From the NCBI RefSeq assembly GCF_900102315.1, contig NZ_FNBL01000001.1, forward strand, positions 385,841 to 449,840: 64,000 nucleotides of DNA. Direction: 5' to 3'. Shown here piece by piece: positions 46,817 to 55,525 of this stretch; the first letter of the stretch is position 1; each line of letters starts with the position of its first letter. Source of the stretch: Celeribacter baekdonensis. GTDB lineage: Bacteria; Pseudomonadota; Alphaproteobacteria; Rhodobacterales; Rhodobacteraceae. The notes under the pieces were generated by a model, which was not told the DNA's origin, did no database searches, and was given only the letters and a program-made list of their open reading frames with translations. The position numbers and the translations under genes were made by a program.

Positions 46817-47242
46817 ATGATCCATCTCCGCCCGCATCACCTTTTGTGCCTGCTCACCTATGTGGGAAAAGGGTATACCCCTGATTTTGTTCATAATTAT
46901 GACCGCATTGCCGCGCGGATGTCCAAAGGTGAGGAAATTGAAATCGTGGACGGGCCGGACGACATTTGTGCGCCGCTTTTGAAGGAGGACGCAGCGCATT
47001 GTCATGGGGACAGCGTGGGCGCGCGCGATGCCTTGGCGGCGCGCGATGTGGGGGCTTTGCTGGGGCTTGAGATCACGGTCGGGGTAAGGCTTACCCTGAA
47101 TGCCGCCCGGCTTGAACAATTGAGGGCGGGGTTTGCCAGTGGGCATGTCCGCATCGCTTGCCAAGGGTGCGACTGGGCCGATCTGTGCACGGATGTGGCG
47201 CAGGGAGGCTTTGCGGGCGTGCGGCTGACGGGAGACCTCTGA
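46817..47242 (+). CDS. DUF1284 protein, likely metal- or Fe-S-binding
   Basis: 141 residues beginning MIHLRPHHLLCLLTYVGKGY, the signature of DUF1284. Conserved Cys occur at about residues 11, 54, 65 and in CQGCDWADLC near the C-terminus, which could hold a metal or Fe-S cluster. No function is established. It is 120 bases past glnA, beyond the terminator. Confidence 0.82.
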   Translation: MIHLRPHHLLCLLTYVGKGYTPDFVHNYDRIAARMSKGEEIEIVDGPDDICAPLLKEDAAHCHGDSVGARDALAARDVGALLGLEITVGVRLTLNAARLEQLRAGFASGHVRIACQGCDWADLCTDVAQGGFAGVRLTGDL

Positions 47243-47343
47243 GCACCCGCCCCCTGCCCGCCCTTTACTCTCCCGGGCTAAAATTCCCCTTGAAACCGAC
47301 ATTGCGCCTTGGCCTGATGAACATATCTTAAGGGGGAGCAATC

Positions 47344-48030
47344 ATGGTTTTAGAAATCACCAGAGTGACGAAAGTCGTCAATCACAGCACCTCATCCATC
47401 GAAATCCGTCAGTTTGAACGCGGCGATGTGTTGACCCTGCCCAAAGGCGGCGTCGCGACCTGTGACATCCCGATCCCGTGGCACAGCTTCACCCATCCGG
47501 CAGATAAATTCATGCGGGTCTTTTTCTATGCCAGCCAGCGCTATCATCTGTTGTGGCAACGCGATCAGCATATTTTGACGGGCGACATCAACAACGGCCA
47601 TCCGACATGGCCGAATGGCAGCGTTCTGGGACCGCGTGATCTCTATATCTATGGCAGTACGGCGCAAACCTATGGCATCCGGCTTTATGATGCGGGCAAA
47701 AGTCCGCCACCACTGGCCCTCAACCCGGTGCCGAAAAGCGGCATGAGTGGATTTTCGGCGGCTAAGGCCGAAGAGGATGCGCCCGAGACGGCACAGGCTG
47801 CCCTGTTGGCGGAGGCACCCGACTATATCCGGGTCCCGCGTCCCGCCCCCCGGCCCCGCCCCGCAGGATGCCGGCTAAAGCGTTGGCACAGAGGCAAAAA
47901 AGACGACGCGACCGGAAAGCGCGCGCACGGCGATCATCGCGCTTGTGAACGCCCCGCCCACGCACATCAAGACGCTGTACTGTTTAATCCCGCACCGTCG
48001 AGGACGTGCGACAGTATTCGGTCACGCTGA
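47344..48030 (+). CDS. Conserved unknown protein; C-terminal part doubtful
   Basis: 228 residues by the open frame. The first ~165 residues look like a real beta-rich protein (RGDVLTLPKGGVATCDIPIPWHSF, YGIRLYDAGKSPPPLALNP) with a strong RBS (AGGGGGAG). From the C-rich tract near 47841-47863 onward the composition turns Arg/His-rich and the frame runs into the facing DUF6314 gene. A one-base shift in that tract would end the protein at the TAA at 47876-47878. I do not recognise the family. Confidence 0.6.
   Translation: MVLEITRVTKVVNHSTSSIEIRQFERGDVLTLPKGGVATCDIPIPWHSFTHPADKFMRVFFYASQRYHLLWQRDQHILTGDINNGHPTWPNGSVLGPRDLYIYGSTAQTYGIRLYDAGKSPPPLALNPVPKSGMSGFSAAKAEEDAPETAQAALLAEAPDYIRVPRPAPRPRPAGCRLKRWHRGKKDDATGKRAHGDHRACERPAHAHQDAVLFNPAPSRTCDSIRSR
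47875..47967 (-). CDS. Possible 30-residue hydrophobic small protein
   Basis: Minus-strand frame MCVGGAFTSAMIAVRALSG followed by RVVFFASVPTL, 17 bases past the DUF6314 stop. It is hydrophobic enough for one membrane segment, and its composition is more protein-like than that of the plus-strand frame over the same bases. There is no clear RBS. Confidence 0.22.
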   Translation of the reverse strand: MCVGGAFTSAMIAVRALSGRVVFFASVPTL

Positions 48031-48430
48031 CGTAATCCTTGCGCGGCCCGATCACGCGCCAACGCGCCCGCCAAACCGGCCACTTCGAGAAATCATAGCG
48101 CACCTCGTAGCGATCCGGGGTGCAATCATGGTCGGCCTCGGGATGGGTTTGGGTCGGGTCAAAGCTGTGAAAATATCGACCATCGTCAAAAAACACCGCG
48201 ATCAAAGCACCTTCTGCGCGCCAGAGATAGCGGCGGGTGGCCTCAAACGGTGTGTCGACGCCGGGCATGTACAAAAGCCCGTGTTCCTCTTGCATAAGCC
48301 CTTCTGAATCCAAGGTAAAATCACATGTCCCCGCAAGCCGTGCCGCACCCTGTCCAGAGGCGGCACGGCGGTCGTCGATCTGGCGTGAGATCGTCCAAAG
48401 TCCTGTAAAATCGGCAAGCTGAAGCGTCAT
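47984..48430 (-). CDS. DUF6314 family protein
   Basis: 148 residues. The lipocalin-like small beta-barrel pattern TLDSEGLMQEEHGLLY, YLWRAEGALIAVFFDDGRYFHSF and DRYEVRYDF fits DUF6314, a family of unknown function. The ATG at 48430 gives MTLQLADFTGLW; the frame is open 8 codons further upstream. It converges on the 47344 gene. Confidence 0.78.
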   Translation of the reverse strand: MTLQLADFTGLWTISRQIDDRRAASGQGAARLAGTCDFTLDSEGLMQEEHGLLYMPGVDTPFEATRRYLWRAEGALIAVFFDDGRYFHSFDPTQTHPEADHDCTPDRYEVRYDFSKWPVWRARWRVIGPRKDYVSVTEYCRTSSTVRD

Positions 48431-48490
48431 GCCCCCTCTATAACGCGGGTGCACGCAGGGTCAAAGGGGATGAAAGAGGGCCACACCGGA

Positions 48491-49105
48491 TCACGGCAAG
48501 GGTGAATCCATGCGGATGTCTGGCAAGGCCTCGCCAACCAGACCACGCGCATGTCGGTCCGCAACAATACTATCCAATTGTCGCGCCACATCGCGCACGG
48601 CCTGGATATGTTCGCTGGCCCATTGGCGGCGATGTTGATGCACGACGGACACGCCGCCAACCGCCTGCCCGTTCAGACGATAGGGCACGCCGATATAGGC
48701 CATGATCCCCATTTCAGTGACCGCATCACTGTCTTTGACCAGCGGATGAGAGAGCGTATCGTCGATGATCAATTCATGGTTCATCTCAATCACAAGATGG
48801 CCAATGGTCAGACGGGGCACGAGCAATATGTCCAACTTTCGGCCCACGGGGTGGTTGGTGTTGGCCAAAACCTCAAGTGTCGGCGCGACTTCCCCGGTGC
48901 GGGCACGAAAAATCACCACCCCGGAGGGCAGAATGTCGTCATGCAGCTGCTGCGCAAATCTCATCAGCTTGGGGTCGGCAAAATCAAACACAGAGCTTGT
49001 CCACTTCCCGTCCACGCCGTTCAAACGTCGCCCCACCAAGATACCACGTTCTTGCCCAAACCCCAAAGCGATTTGATCGTTTCCTCGCATATGATCCTCA
49101 TGCAT
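48491..49105 (-). CDS. GAF-domain protein
   Basis: About 204 residues. The C-terminal part is a clear GAF domain (VTEMGIMAYIGVPYRLNGQAVGGVSVVHQ, WASEHIQAVRDVARQLDSIV). The start is ATG 49105 or 49090; the frame continues antisense through purB, but that extension is a shadow. There is no attached kinase or output domain, so it may be a free ligand-binding sensor. It is divergent from purB with about 90 bases between. Confidence 0.72.
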   Translation of the reverse strand: MHEDHMRGNDQIALGFGQERGILVGRRLNGVDGKWTSSVFDFADPKLMRFAQQLHDDILPSGVVIFRARTGEVAPTLEVLANTNHPVGRKLDILLVPRLTIGHLVIEMNHELIIDDTLSHPLVKDSDAVTEMGIMAYIGVPYRLNGQAVGGVSVVHQHRRQWASEHIQAVRDVARQLDSIVADRHARGLVGEALPDIRMDSPLP

Positions 49106-49195
49106 GGTCACACCTGCCGGATGCGCATTGACTTGCTCTTGGCCCGTCAGACGCGTATGAGGCGCGCGAGCGTTTGCGTACACGAAAGGACTGCC

Positions 49196-50500
49196 ATGAT
49201 CCCCCGTTACTCCCGCAAAGAGATGGTCGACATCTGGGAACCCGCCACCAAATTCAAAATCTGGTACGAGATCGAGGCCCACGCCTGTGATGCGCAGGCC
49301 AAGCTCGGCGTGATCCCGCAGGCAAACGCCGACGCCGTCTGGAAAGCCCGCGATGTCGAATTCGATGTCGCGCGCATTGACGAGATCGAAGCTGTCACCA
49401 AACATGATGTCATCGCCTTCCTCACCCATCTGGCCGAACATGTCGGCTCGGATGAGGCCCGGTTCGTGCATCAGGGGATGACCTCCTCCGACGTTTTGGA
49501 CACCTGCCTGAACGTCCAGCTTGTGCGCGCCGCCGACATCCTTTTGGCGGATATGGACAAATTGCTCGCCGCGCTGAAAACCCGCGCGCTTGAGCACAAG
49601 ATGACCATCCGCGTTGGTCGCTCCCACGGCATCCACGCAGAACCCACCACGATGGGGCTGACCTTTGCGCGCTTTTATGCTGAGATGGACCGCAACAAGG
49701 CCCGCCTTCAGTCCGCCCGTGAAGAGGTCGCCACCGGCGCAATCTCCGGCGCAGTTGGCACATTTGCCAATATCGACCCAGCCGTCGAAGAGCATGTCTG
49801 CGCGCAACTCGGTCTCAAACCCGAACCGATCTCCACTCAGGTTATTCCGCGCGACCGTCATGCCATGTTCTTTGCCACCTTGGGGGTCATCGCGTCTTCG
49901 ATTGAAAACGTCGCCATCGAGATCCGCCACATGCAGCGCACCGAGGTCCTTGAGGGGGCCGAGTTTTTCTCCGCGGGGCAAAAAGGCTCCTCGGCCATGC
50001 CGCATAAGAAAAACCCGGTGTTGACCGAGAACCTCACCGGTCTTGCCCGTCTCGTCCGCATGACCGTAATCCCCGCAATGGAAAACGTGGCACTCTGGCA
50101 TGAGCGCGACATCTCGCATTCCTCCGTCGAACGCGGCATTGGCCCGGACGCCACCGTGACGCTCGATTTTGCCCTCAACCGCTTGGCCGGTGTGGTCGAA
50201 AAAATGTTGATCTTCCCGGACAACATGCTCGACAACATGAACAAATTTCCGGGCCTCGTGATGAGCCAACGTGTGCTTCTTGCACTCACGCAAGCCGGCG
50301 TGTCGCGTGAGAACGCCTATTCCATGGTGCAACGCAACGCGCTGAAAGTTTGGGAAGAGCGTCTGGATTTCCGTGACCTCCTCTTGGCTGACGAAGAGGT
50401 TGTGGCCGCCTTAGGCGTCGACGGCATCAACGAGAAATTCGACATGGATTATCACACCAAACATGTCGACACGATTTTCAAACGGGTGTTTGGCGCCTAA
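49196..50500 (+). CDS. purB: Adenylosuccinate lyase
   Basis: 434 residues starting MIPRYSRKEMVDIWEP. The family signature KGSSAMPHKKNPV, substrate loops RSHGIHAEPTTMG and TSSDVLDTCLN are present. It cleaves SAICAR and adenylosuccinate in purine synthesis. The ATG at 49196 follows GAAAGGA; the open frame far upstream is non-coding. Confidence 0.97.
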   Translation: MIPRYSRKEMVDIWEPATKFKIWYEIEAHACDAQAKLGVIPQANADAVWKARDVEFDVARIDEIEAVTKHDVIAFLTHLAEHVGSDEARFVHQGMTSSDVLDTCLNVQLVRAADILLADMDKLLAALKTRALEHKMTIRVGRSHGIHAEPTTMGLTFARFYAEMDRNKARLQSAREEVATGAISGAVGTFANIDPAVEEHVCAQLGLKPEPISTQVIPRDRHAMFFATLGVIASSIENVAIEIRHMQRTEVLEGAEFFSAGQKGSSAMPHKKNPVLTENLTGLARLVRMTVIPAMENVALWHERDISHSSVERGIGPDATVTLDFALNRLAGVVEKMLIFPDNMLDNMNKFPGLVMSQRVLLALTQAGVSRENAYSMVQRNALKVWEERLDFRDLLLADEEVVAALGVDGINEKFDMDYHTKHVDTIFKRVFGA

Positions 50501-50541
50501 GCGACGCCCGACGCTCCAAACCCGGCTGATTCTATGATATG

Positions 50542-50575
50542 CTCTCCCAAAGGCCACCGCTTTTGGGAGAGTTTT
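50542..50575 (+). promoter_or_regulatory. Hairpin covering the SD of the small secreted protein
   Basis: CTCTCCCAAA (50542-50551) and TTTGGGAGAG (50562-50571) form a perfect 10-bp stem with a 10-base loop, followed by TTTT and the ATG at 50576. The 3' arm contains the only SD (GGGAG). It could mask translation, end the purB transcript, or both. Confidence 0.6.
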
Positions 50576-50740
50576 ATGTTGAAATGCATCGTCACCACCC
50601 TCGCCTGCCTGATGTCCCTGTCCAGTCCGGTTTGGGCCCAGGACCTCACCTGCCCGCACGAACAAAAACTGGCCTCCTGTGCCGAAGGGCTCATCTGGGA
50701 TAGCAAAACCAGCACCTGCGTCGAACAGGTGATGGGCTAA
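50576..50740 (+). CDS. Small secreted Cys-rich protein (chitin-binding-like)
   Basis: 54 residues: signal peptide (MLKCIVTTLACLMSLSSPVWA), then a mature peptide with three Cys in C-x(8)-C-x(12)-C (LTCPHEQKLASC, WDSKTSTC), resembling a fragment of peritrophin/CBM14-type chitin-binding domains. The fit is only by pattern. RBS GGGAG lies inside the hairpin just upstream. Confidence 0.6.
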   Translation: MLKCIVTTLACLMSLSSPVWAQDLTCPHEQKLASCAEGLIWDSKTSTCVEQVMG

Positions 50741-50915
50741 AATTGGCGTGACCCGGGCTTGAGTTTGGCCGCCGTGCTATCTCAGCTCAAAATTTAGATA
50801 AAATCCTGCGCATGCGGGCGTTTGGTCCGCGTCTGGTAGCTTTGCGTTAAGGTTGATCGCCCAATGTAGCCCCGTACTTCGGTGAATCACCAAACACCCA
50901 AATCAAGAGGCGCGC

Positions 50916-52037
50916 GTGGCAGGATTTCCCCAAATTTCGGATGACATGGGTTCTCTCCCCGATCTCGGGTCGATGGGCGATTTTGGCAACATGGGAGATA
51001 TGGGCGGGTTTGACATGCCCTCGCCCGTCTCGCGCATGCCCGCCAAACTGTCCAAACGTGCGAAAGCCGCGGTCATCGTCAAACTGCTCGCCGCCCAGGA
51101 CATCAAATTGCCTCTGGCGCATTTTCCCGAGGAAATGCAAGTCGAATTGGCCCATCAACTGACCGATCTGCGCTATATCGACAAGGACACGCTGGCCTCT
51201 GTCGTCGAAGAATTCTTAGAAGAACTTGAGGCCATTGGCCTGTCCTTCCCCGGCGGGCTTGAGGGCGCGTTGCATGTCTTGGATGGTACGATCTCGGCCA
51301 CCACCGCCTCAAAACTGCGTAAAAATGCCGGATTTTCTTTGACGGGTGATCCGTGGGAGCGCATTTCCGACATCGACATTTCCCGCCTGATGCCTGTGCT
51401 GCAAGAGGAAAGCGTGGAAGTCGGCGCGGTGCTTTTGTCCAAACTCAAAGTCTCGAAATCGGCTCAACTGATGTCGATGCTGCCGGGCGAGCGCGCCCGC
51501 CGCATCGCCTATGCCATTTCTCTGACCTCCTCGATCTCGCCGGCCGTGGTTCAGCGCATCGGCATTTCCATCGCCTCGCAACTGGACGCGCAACCGCCAC
51601 AAGCCTTTGCCGATCACCCGCCCGAACGGGTCGGCGCGATCCTCAACTTTTCCAGTTCCGCCACCCGCGAGGGTGTGCTTGAGGGCTTGGACGAGACCGA
51701 CAAAGCCTTTGCCGAAGAGGTACGGCGCAATATCTTTACCTTTGCCAATATCGCCACGCGCATTGATGGCCGTGATGTCGCCAAAGTGGTGCGCGGGGTT
51801 GAACAAGACATGCTGATCAAAGCGCTCGCGGGGGCCACGGGCGAAGCGGCGGCCTCGACCGATTTTATCCTGTCCAATATGTCCAAACGCATGGCCGATG
51901 GTCTGCGCGAAGAAATCGCCACCCTCGGCAAGGTCAAAGAATCGGATGCCGAGGAGGCCATGAACGCCGTTGTCGCCGCCATCCGCGACCTCGAATCCAC
52001 CGGGGAGATTTTCCTTTTGACCGGCGACGAAGAGTAA
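50916..52037 (+). CDS. fliG: Flagellar motor switch protein FliG
   Basis: 373 residues. The N-terminal 45 residues are Gly/Met/Asp-rich and unusual; then AKAAVIVKLLAAQDIKLPL and the FliG armadillo domains up to the C-terminal charged part (TRIDGRDVAKVVRG, REEIATLGKVKESDAEEAM). It couples to MotA and FliM in the rotor. It starts with GTG after CAAGAGGCG. No other flagellar gene is in the window, so this copy is outside any visible flagellar cluster. Confidence 0.85.
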   Translation: MAGFPQISDDMGSLPDLGSMGDFGNMGDMGGFDMPSPVSRMPAKLSKRAKAAVIVKLLAAQDIKLPLAHFPEEMQVELAHQLTDLRYIDKDTLASVVEEFLEELEAIGLSFPGGLEGALHVLDGTISATTASKLRKNAGFSLTGDPWERISDIDISRLMPVLQEESVEVGAVLLSKLKVSKSAQLMSMLPGERARRIAYAISLTSSISPAVVQRIGISIASQLDAQPPQAFADHPPERVGAILNFSSSATREGVLEGLDETDKAFAEEVRRNIFTFANIATRIDGRDVAKVVRGVEQDMLIKALAGATGEAAASTDFILSNMSKRMADGLREEIATLGKVKESDAEEAMNAVVAAIRDLESTGEIFLLTGDEE

Positions 52038-52124
52038 GCTGCGCAGGTCGATCGTTCTTGGTGCAAATGCCCATTGCATTTGGACCATATGGACAAATCC
52101 GGCCCTCAGACCTAGCGTCGCGCC

Positions 52125-53024
52125 ATGATATGGTTCTCAACTCTCACCGCCCAGTCGCGCGGCATTCTTTTCATGCTCACCTCGGTGACATTTTTCTCAC
52201 TGATGGATGCTGTGGCCAAACGGTTGAGCGGGGAGATCGACCTGTCGCAAATCCTGTGGGCCAGATACGGTGGGCAATTGTTGATTTTGGTGGTGCTCTT
52301 TGCACCACGGCTCAAAACCTTGCTCAAAACCCAACATCCAAACCTCCAAATTCTGCGCGGGCTTCTGCAGCTCACAGCCGCCGCATGTTTTTTCGCGGCG
52401 CTCAAAACCCAAGGGCTGGCCGAAGCCACCGCCGTGGCCGATCTGGCCCCCGTCTTGATCACGCTGGGGGCTGCGGTTCTTTTGGGCGAAAACGTTGGCG
52501 CGCGCCGTATTATGGGGATCATCGCCGCCCTGATCGGCGCGTTGATCATCATCCGGCCTGGGGCCGCGGTGTTTTCTTTCGCCTCGCTTTGGCCCTTGGG
52601 GTCGGCGGTCTGTTTGGCGGGCTACGCCCTGTCGACACGTTACATCGGGATCAAGGAAAACCCGTTCACCGCCCTGCTCTATTCCGGTCTGATCTGCACC
52701 GCGATCATGAGCTTGATTGTCCCGTTTCGCTGGGTTGCTCCAAGCGGCGAGGCCCTGATGTTGATGGCTGTGATGGGTGCGCTTGGCGCGGTTGGGCAAT
52801 GGATGATGATCCGGGCCTATGCGGCGGCGGAGGCCTCGGCCATCGCGCCGTTTTCCTATGCCGGATTGCTTGCGGCCTCGGGCTGGGGCATGGTTTTCTT
52901 TCACCAACTGCCCGATTTTTGGACCGTGATTGGCGCTCTTGTGATCGTGGCAGCCGGGCTTTATGTCTGGCACCGCGAGAAACAGAGCCGTATCTCTCCG
53001 ACTGCAAACCTGCCCCAAAAGTGA
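52125..53024 (+). CDS. EamA/DMT-family transporter
   Basis: 299 residues with ten membrane segments in two EamA repeats (first about 15-140, second about 150-290). Typical motifs are SLMDAVAKRLSG, RGLLQLTAAACFFAAL and GEAIVADLAPVL-like ATAVADLAPVLITLGA. Members export amino acids or other metabolites; the substrate is unknown. It is 7 bases upstream of the acyltransferase start. Confidence 0.9.
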   Translation: MIWFSTLTAQSRGILFMLTSVTFFSLMDAVAKRLSGEIDLSQILWARYGGQLLILVVLFAPRLKTLLKTQHPNLQILRGLLQLTAAACFFAALKTQGLAEATAVADLAPVLITLGAAVLLGENVGARRIMGIIAALIGALIIIRPGAAVFSFASLWPLGSAVCLAGYALSTRYIGIKENPFTALLYSGLICTAIMSLIVPFRWVAPSGEALMLMAVMGALGAVGQWMMIRAYAAAEASAIAPFSYAGLLAASGWGMVFFHQLPDFWTVIGALVIVAAGLYVWHREKQSRISPTANLPQK

Positions 53025-53031
53025 GCCTGCC

Positions 53032-53973
53032 ATGAAAATCAAACGCGCCGATATCGAGGGGTCCTTGGGACAGTACCTTGAAAATCTGCTGATCCGTGGG
53101 ATTTTGGGCGCAACTTTAGCGATGCCCTATCAAACGCGCGTGCGCATGATGGGGTGGGTGATGGCGCATGTGGTGGCGCCCTTGGCCGGATATGATCGGC
53201 GGGTGCGCGAAAACTTGGCGCATGTGATGCCCGATCTGCCTGAGGCGGAGGTCAAACGACTCACGCGTGCCGTGGCAAACAATGCCGGTCGCACATTGAT
53301 CGAGATTTATTCCGGCGTGGATTTCATTGACCGGATGAAGGATGTCACCTTTGAGGGCCCCGGCGTTGAGGTCCTTGAACAGGCCCGTGCCGCACGGCGT
53401 CCGGTGATCCTTTTAACCGGGCATTTTGGCAATTACGACGTCCCCCGCGCCGCGTTGATTGCCAAAGGCTATGACATCGGATCGCTCTATAACCCGATGA
53501 AAAACAAGTTTTATAACGCCCATTACGTCAAGGCGATTGGCACCATCGGTCAGCCCCTGTTCCCGCGCGGACGCAAAGGCTATGCCAAATTGCTGGCCCA
53601 TTTGAAATCCGGCGGGATGATTGGGTTCTTGGTGGATGTCTATGTCCATGCCGGGCCGATTTTGACGTTTTTCGGCAAACCGGCCCGCACCGCTTTGTCT
53701 GCGGCCGAACTTGCGTTGAAATATGACGCGCTTTTGGTGCCGATCTACGGCATTCGGCAGCCGGATGGGCTGACATTCCGGGTTCAGGTCGAAGCCCCCG
53801 TGCCGCATGGCGATCCAGAGCAGATGACGCAGGCGCTCAACGATAGTTTGGAGGCGGTGACACGTCAACATATGGAGCAATGGTTTTGGATTCACCGGCG
53901 CTGGAAACCGGAGCGTTTGGAAGACCAACTGGCCAAAATGGCGCAAGCCGAAGACGAGACACACGAGGCATAG
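53032..53973 (+). CDS. LpxL/HtrB-like lysophospholipid acyltransferase
   Basis: 313 residues with the HX4D motif in TGHFGNYDVPR and the downstream conserved segment FPRGRKGYAKLL, then WFWIHRRWKPE near the end, all typical of late lipid A acyltransferases. It should add a secondary acyl chain to lipid A at the inner membrane. The start at 53032 follows the EamA stop by 7 bases. Confidence 0.9.
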   Translation: MKIKRADIEGSLGQYLENLLIRGILGATLAMPYQTRVRMMGWVMAHVVAPLAGYDRRVRENLAHVMPDLPEAEVKRLTRAVANNAGRTLIEIYSGVDFIDRMKDVTFEGPGVEVLEQARAARRPVILLTGHFGNYDVPRAALIAKGYDIGSLYNPMKNKFYNAHYVKAIGTIGQPLFPRGRKGYAKLLAHLKSGGMIGFLVDVYVHAGPILTFFGKPARTALSAAELALKYDALLVPIYGIRQPDGLTFRVQVEAPVPHGDPEQMTQALNDSLEAVTRQHMEQWFWIHRRWKPERLEDQLAKMAQAEDETHEA

Positions 53974-54001
53974 CAGGTCGCTTTGGCGCGCCGGCAACAG
54001 A

Positions 54002-54664
54002 TCACATCAAAATATCGGCAATGACCCCAACCGTGATCGCGCCGATCGGTTCACCGGTCGCCGGATCGGTGATGGTGGCCGAAACTTGCGATTGCGACAC
54101 GCCTGTTGAAGGGTCGAATTCGATGTCACCGACGTGAACGGCCCCGACGCCAACGGAAAACGTCTGTTGAAATTTCGCCTCATCGCCCTGCCAGTAATCA
54201 GACGTTGGCATGGAGGCAGCCACGTTCAGACCTTTGGCATCCATGATGAAAATTTCAGTGATAATGCCGCCGTTGCCAGCGACGCTATGGACGAAAAAAT
54301 TCGCGATATTGCTGTGGATCACCTGATCGACCATTGGGCGATCCTTGGTGACGACCTGGTCACGCCATGTTTTATCAAGCTCAAGGATTTCGGCCTCGCT
54401 CAAACTGGCGGTGGTTTCGTTTTGATCCCGAATAGCCCCAAGGAGCGTGGGTTCGCTCAGCCAAGGGGCAATGTTTTCTTCAAAATAGGTTTGGATCACC
54501 GCCTTTGCCTCGGGCGAATTCAACCCGATGGAGGCGGCAGAGACCGGCGTGGTGCTGATCAACGTCATCCCCAAAACGGCGCAGGCGGTGGCCGCCAGTG
54601 ATTGAATCCCAGTTTGCGCCCGAGCGGCACCGAGCGTTAGGACAAGAAAGCGGAACAGCGGCAT
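54002..54664 (-). CDS. Periplasmic Cache-type (PDC sensor) protein
   Basis: 220 residues with a signal or anchor segment (ending about STTPVSA) and a domain with the Cache fold pattern (NFFVHSVAGNGGIITEIFIMDAKGLNVAAS, DYWQGDEAKFQQTF, ATITDPATGEPIGAITVGV). Such domains usually sit on chemoreceptors or kinases, but none is attached here. RBS is TTGGAGG. It may be a stand-alone ligand-binding protein. Confidence 0.78.
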   Translation of the reverse strand: MPLFRFLVLTLGAARAQTGIQSLAATACAVLGMTLISTTPVSAASIGLNSPEAKAVIQTYFEENIAPWLSEPTLLGAIRDQNETTASLSEAEILELDKTWRDQVVTKDRPMVDQVIHSNIANFFVHSVAGNGGIITEIFIMDAKGLNVAASMPTSDYWQGDEAKFQQTFSVGVGAVHVGDIEFDPSTGVSQSQVSATITDPATGEPIGAITVGVIADILM

Positions 54665-54741
54665 GTGACCTCCAAAGTGGTATGCGCGACAAGGGTGTCT
54701 CCTTGTCAACCGCAAGCCTAATCGCAAATCCTTTAGAGCCT

Positions 54742-54754
54742 GTTAAAGCGTCAC
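54742..54754. repeat. Half copy of the palindromic repeat
   Basis: GTTAAAGCGTCAC is the exact reverse complement of GTGACGCTTTAAC at 12728-12740 (outer end of copy B). The second arm is missing here. At 13 bases chance cannot be excluded. Confidence 0.3.
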
Positions 54755-54775
54755 ATGTCTGAAACGGGGCGCGCG

Positions 54776-55525
54776 TTAGTCGGCGCGGGCGACCGAGAGG
54801 ATCGGACCGGGACCTGCCGCTTGCAGGATCACAGCGGTGCGATCTTTGCCGGGGACATCGAGGATCACGGAGAGCGGCGCGGTGCCATCCCAATCGGCCA
54901 CAGAGGTCCATTGGGTGACGACATTGGTGTAATCCACCACACGCCCGGCATTTTCGCCGCGTTCAATGTCGACACGCGCATATGGGATGTAACGCACGAG
55001 GTACAGCCGCATCAACGGCGGCAAAGCCCCGGTGGGGAGCGCCGTCACGGTCAGGGCCGAGCCCGCACGGAGCACCGAGAGGGTGACAGGGGCGGCGGGG
55101 CTGGCGTGGTGATGAGCAACAAGATCGACCAAACGCATGGGTTTGGCACCGACGAGGTGATCAAGCCCCTGCACAATCATTTGCGGTGTGTAGATGGTAC
55201 GTTTTCCGGCGGCATGGGCATAGGCTTTTTGCCGGTCGGTGAATTGTGGTTGGGCAAACTCATCGCGCCACCCGATATAATCCCAATAGTCGACATGCAA
55301 AGAGAGCGGCAGAACGTCGTCACGGGTGGCGAGTTCTGCCATCATGGCATCGGCGGGAGGACAGGAGGAGCACCCTTGGGAGGTGAAAAGTTCGACGACG
55401 ACCAAAGCGGGCCTGCTCTGTGTGGCGGTGCCTTGAGCGTCCTGAGCGACAAGAGCGCCCGGAAGTGTTCCGGTGATCACACCGGAAAGGACCGCGAAGG
55501 TGAGGCCTGCCATAAATTGTCGCAT
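54776..55525 (-). CDS. DUF1223 secreted thioredoxin-like protein
   Basis: 249 residues with a signal peptide and the DUF1223 core VVVELFTSQGCSSCPPAD (a CxxC motif), LPLSLHVDYWDYIGWRDEF and KRTIYTPQMIVQG. It has a thioredoxin fold and may have an oxidoreductase role in the periplasm. The ATG at 55525 precedes the signal; an earlier in-frame Met is less likely. Confidence 0.88.
   Translation of the reverse strand: MRQFMAGLTFAVLSGVITGTLPGALVAQDAQGTATQSRPALVVVELFTSQGCSSCPPADAMMAELATRDDVLPLSLHVDYWDYIGWRDEFAQPQFTDRQKAYAHAAGKRTIYTPQMIVQGLDHLVGAKPMRLVDLVAHHHASPAAPVTLSVLRAGSALTVTALPTGALPPLMRLYLVRYIPYARVDIERGENAGRVVDYTNVVTQWTSVADWDGTAPLSVILDVPGKDRTAVILQAAGPGPILSVARAD

Noticed and set aside
45263-47341. 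692-residue minus-strand ORF over glnA
   Set aside because: Antisense shadow of glnA and DUF1284, arising from GC-rich codon bias.
49106-50332. Extension of the GAF-protein frame through purB
   Set aside because: The extension is antisense to purB; only the part outside purB has GAF-like sequence.
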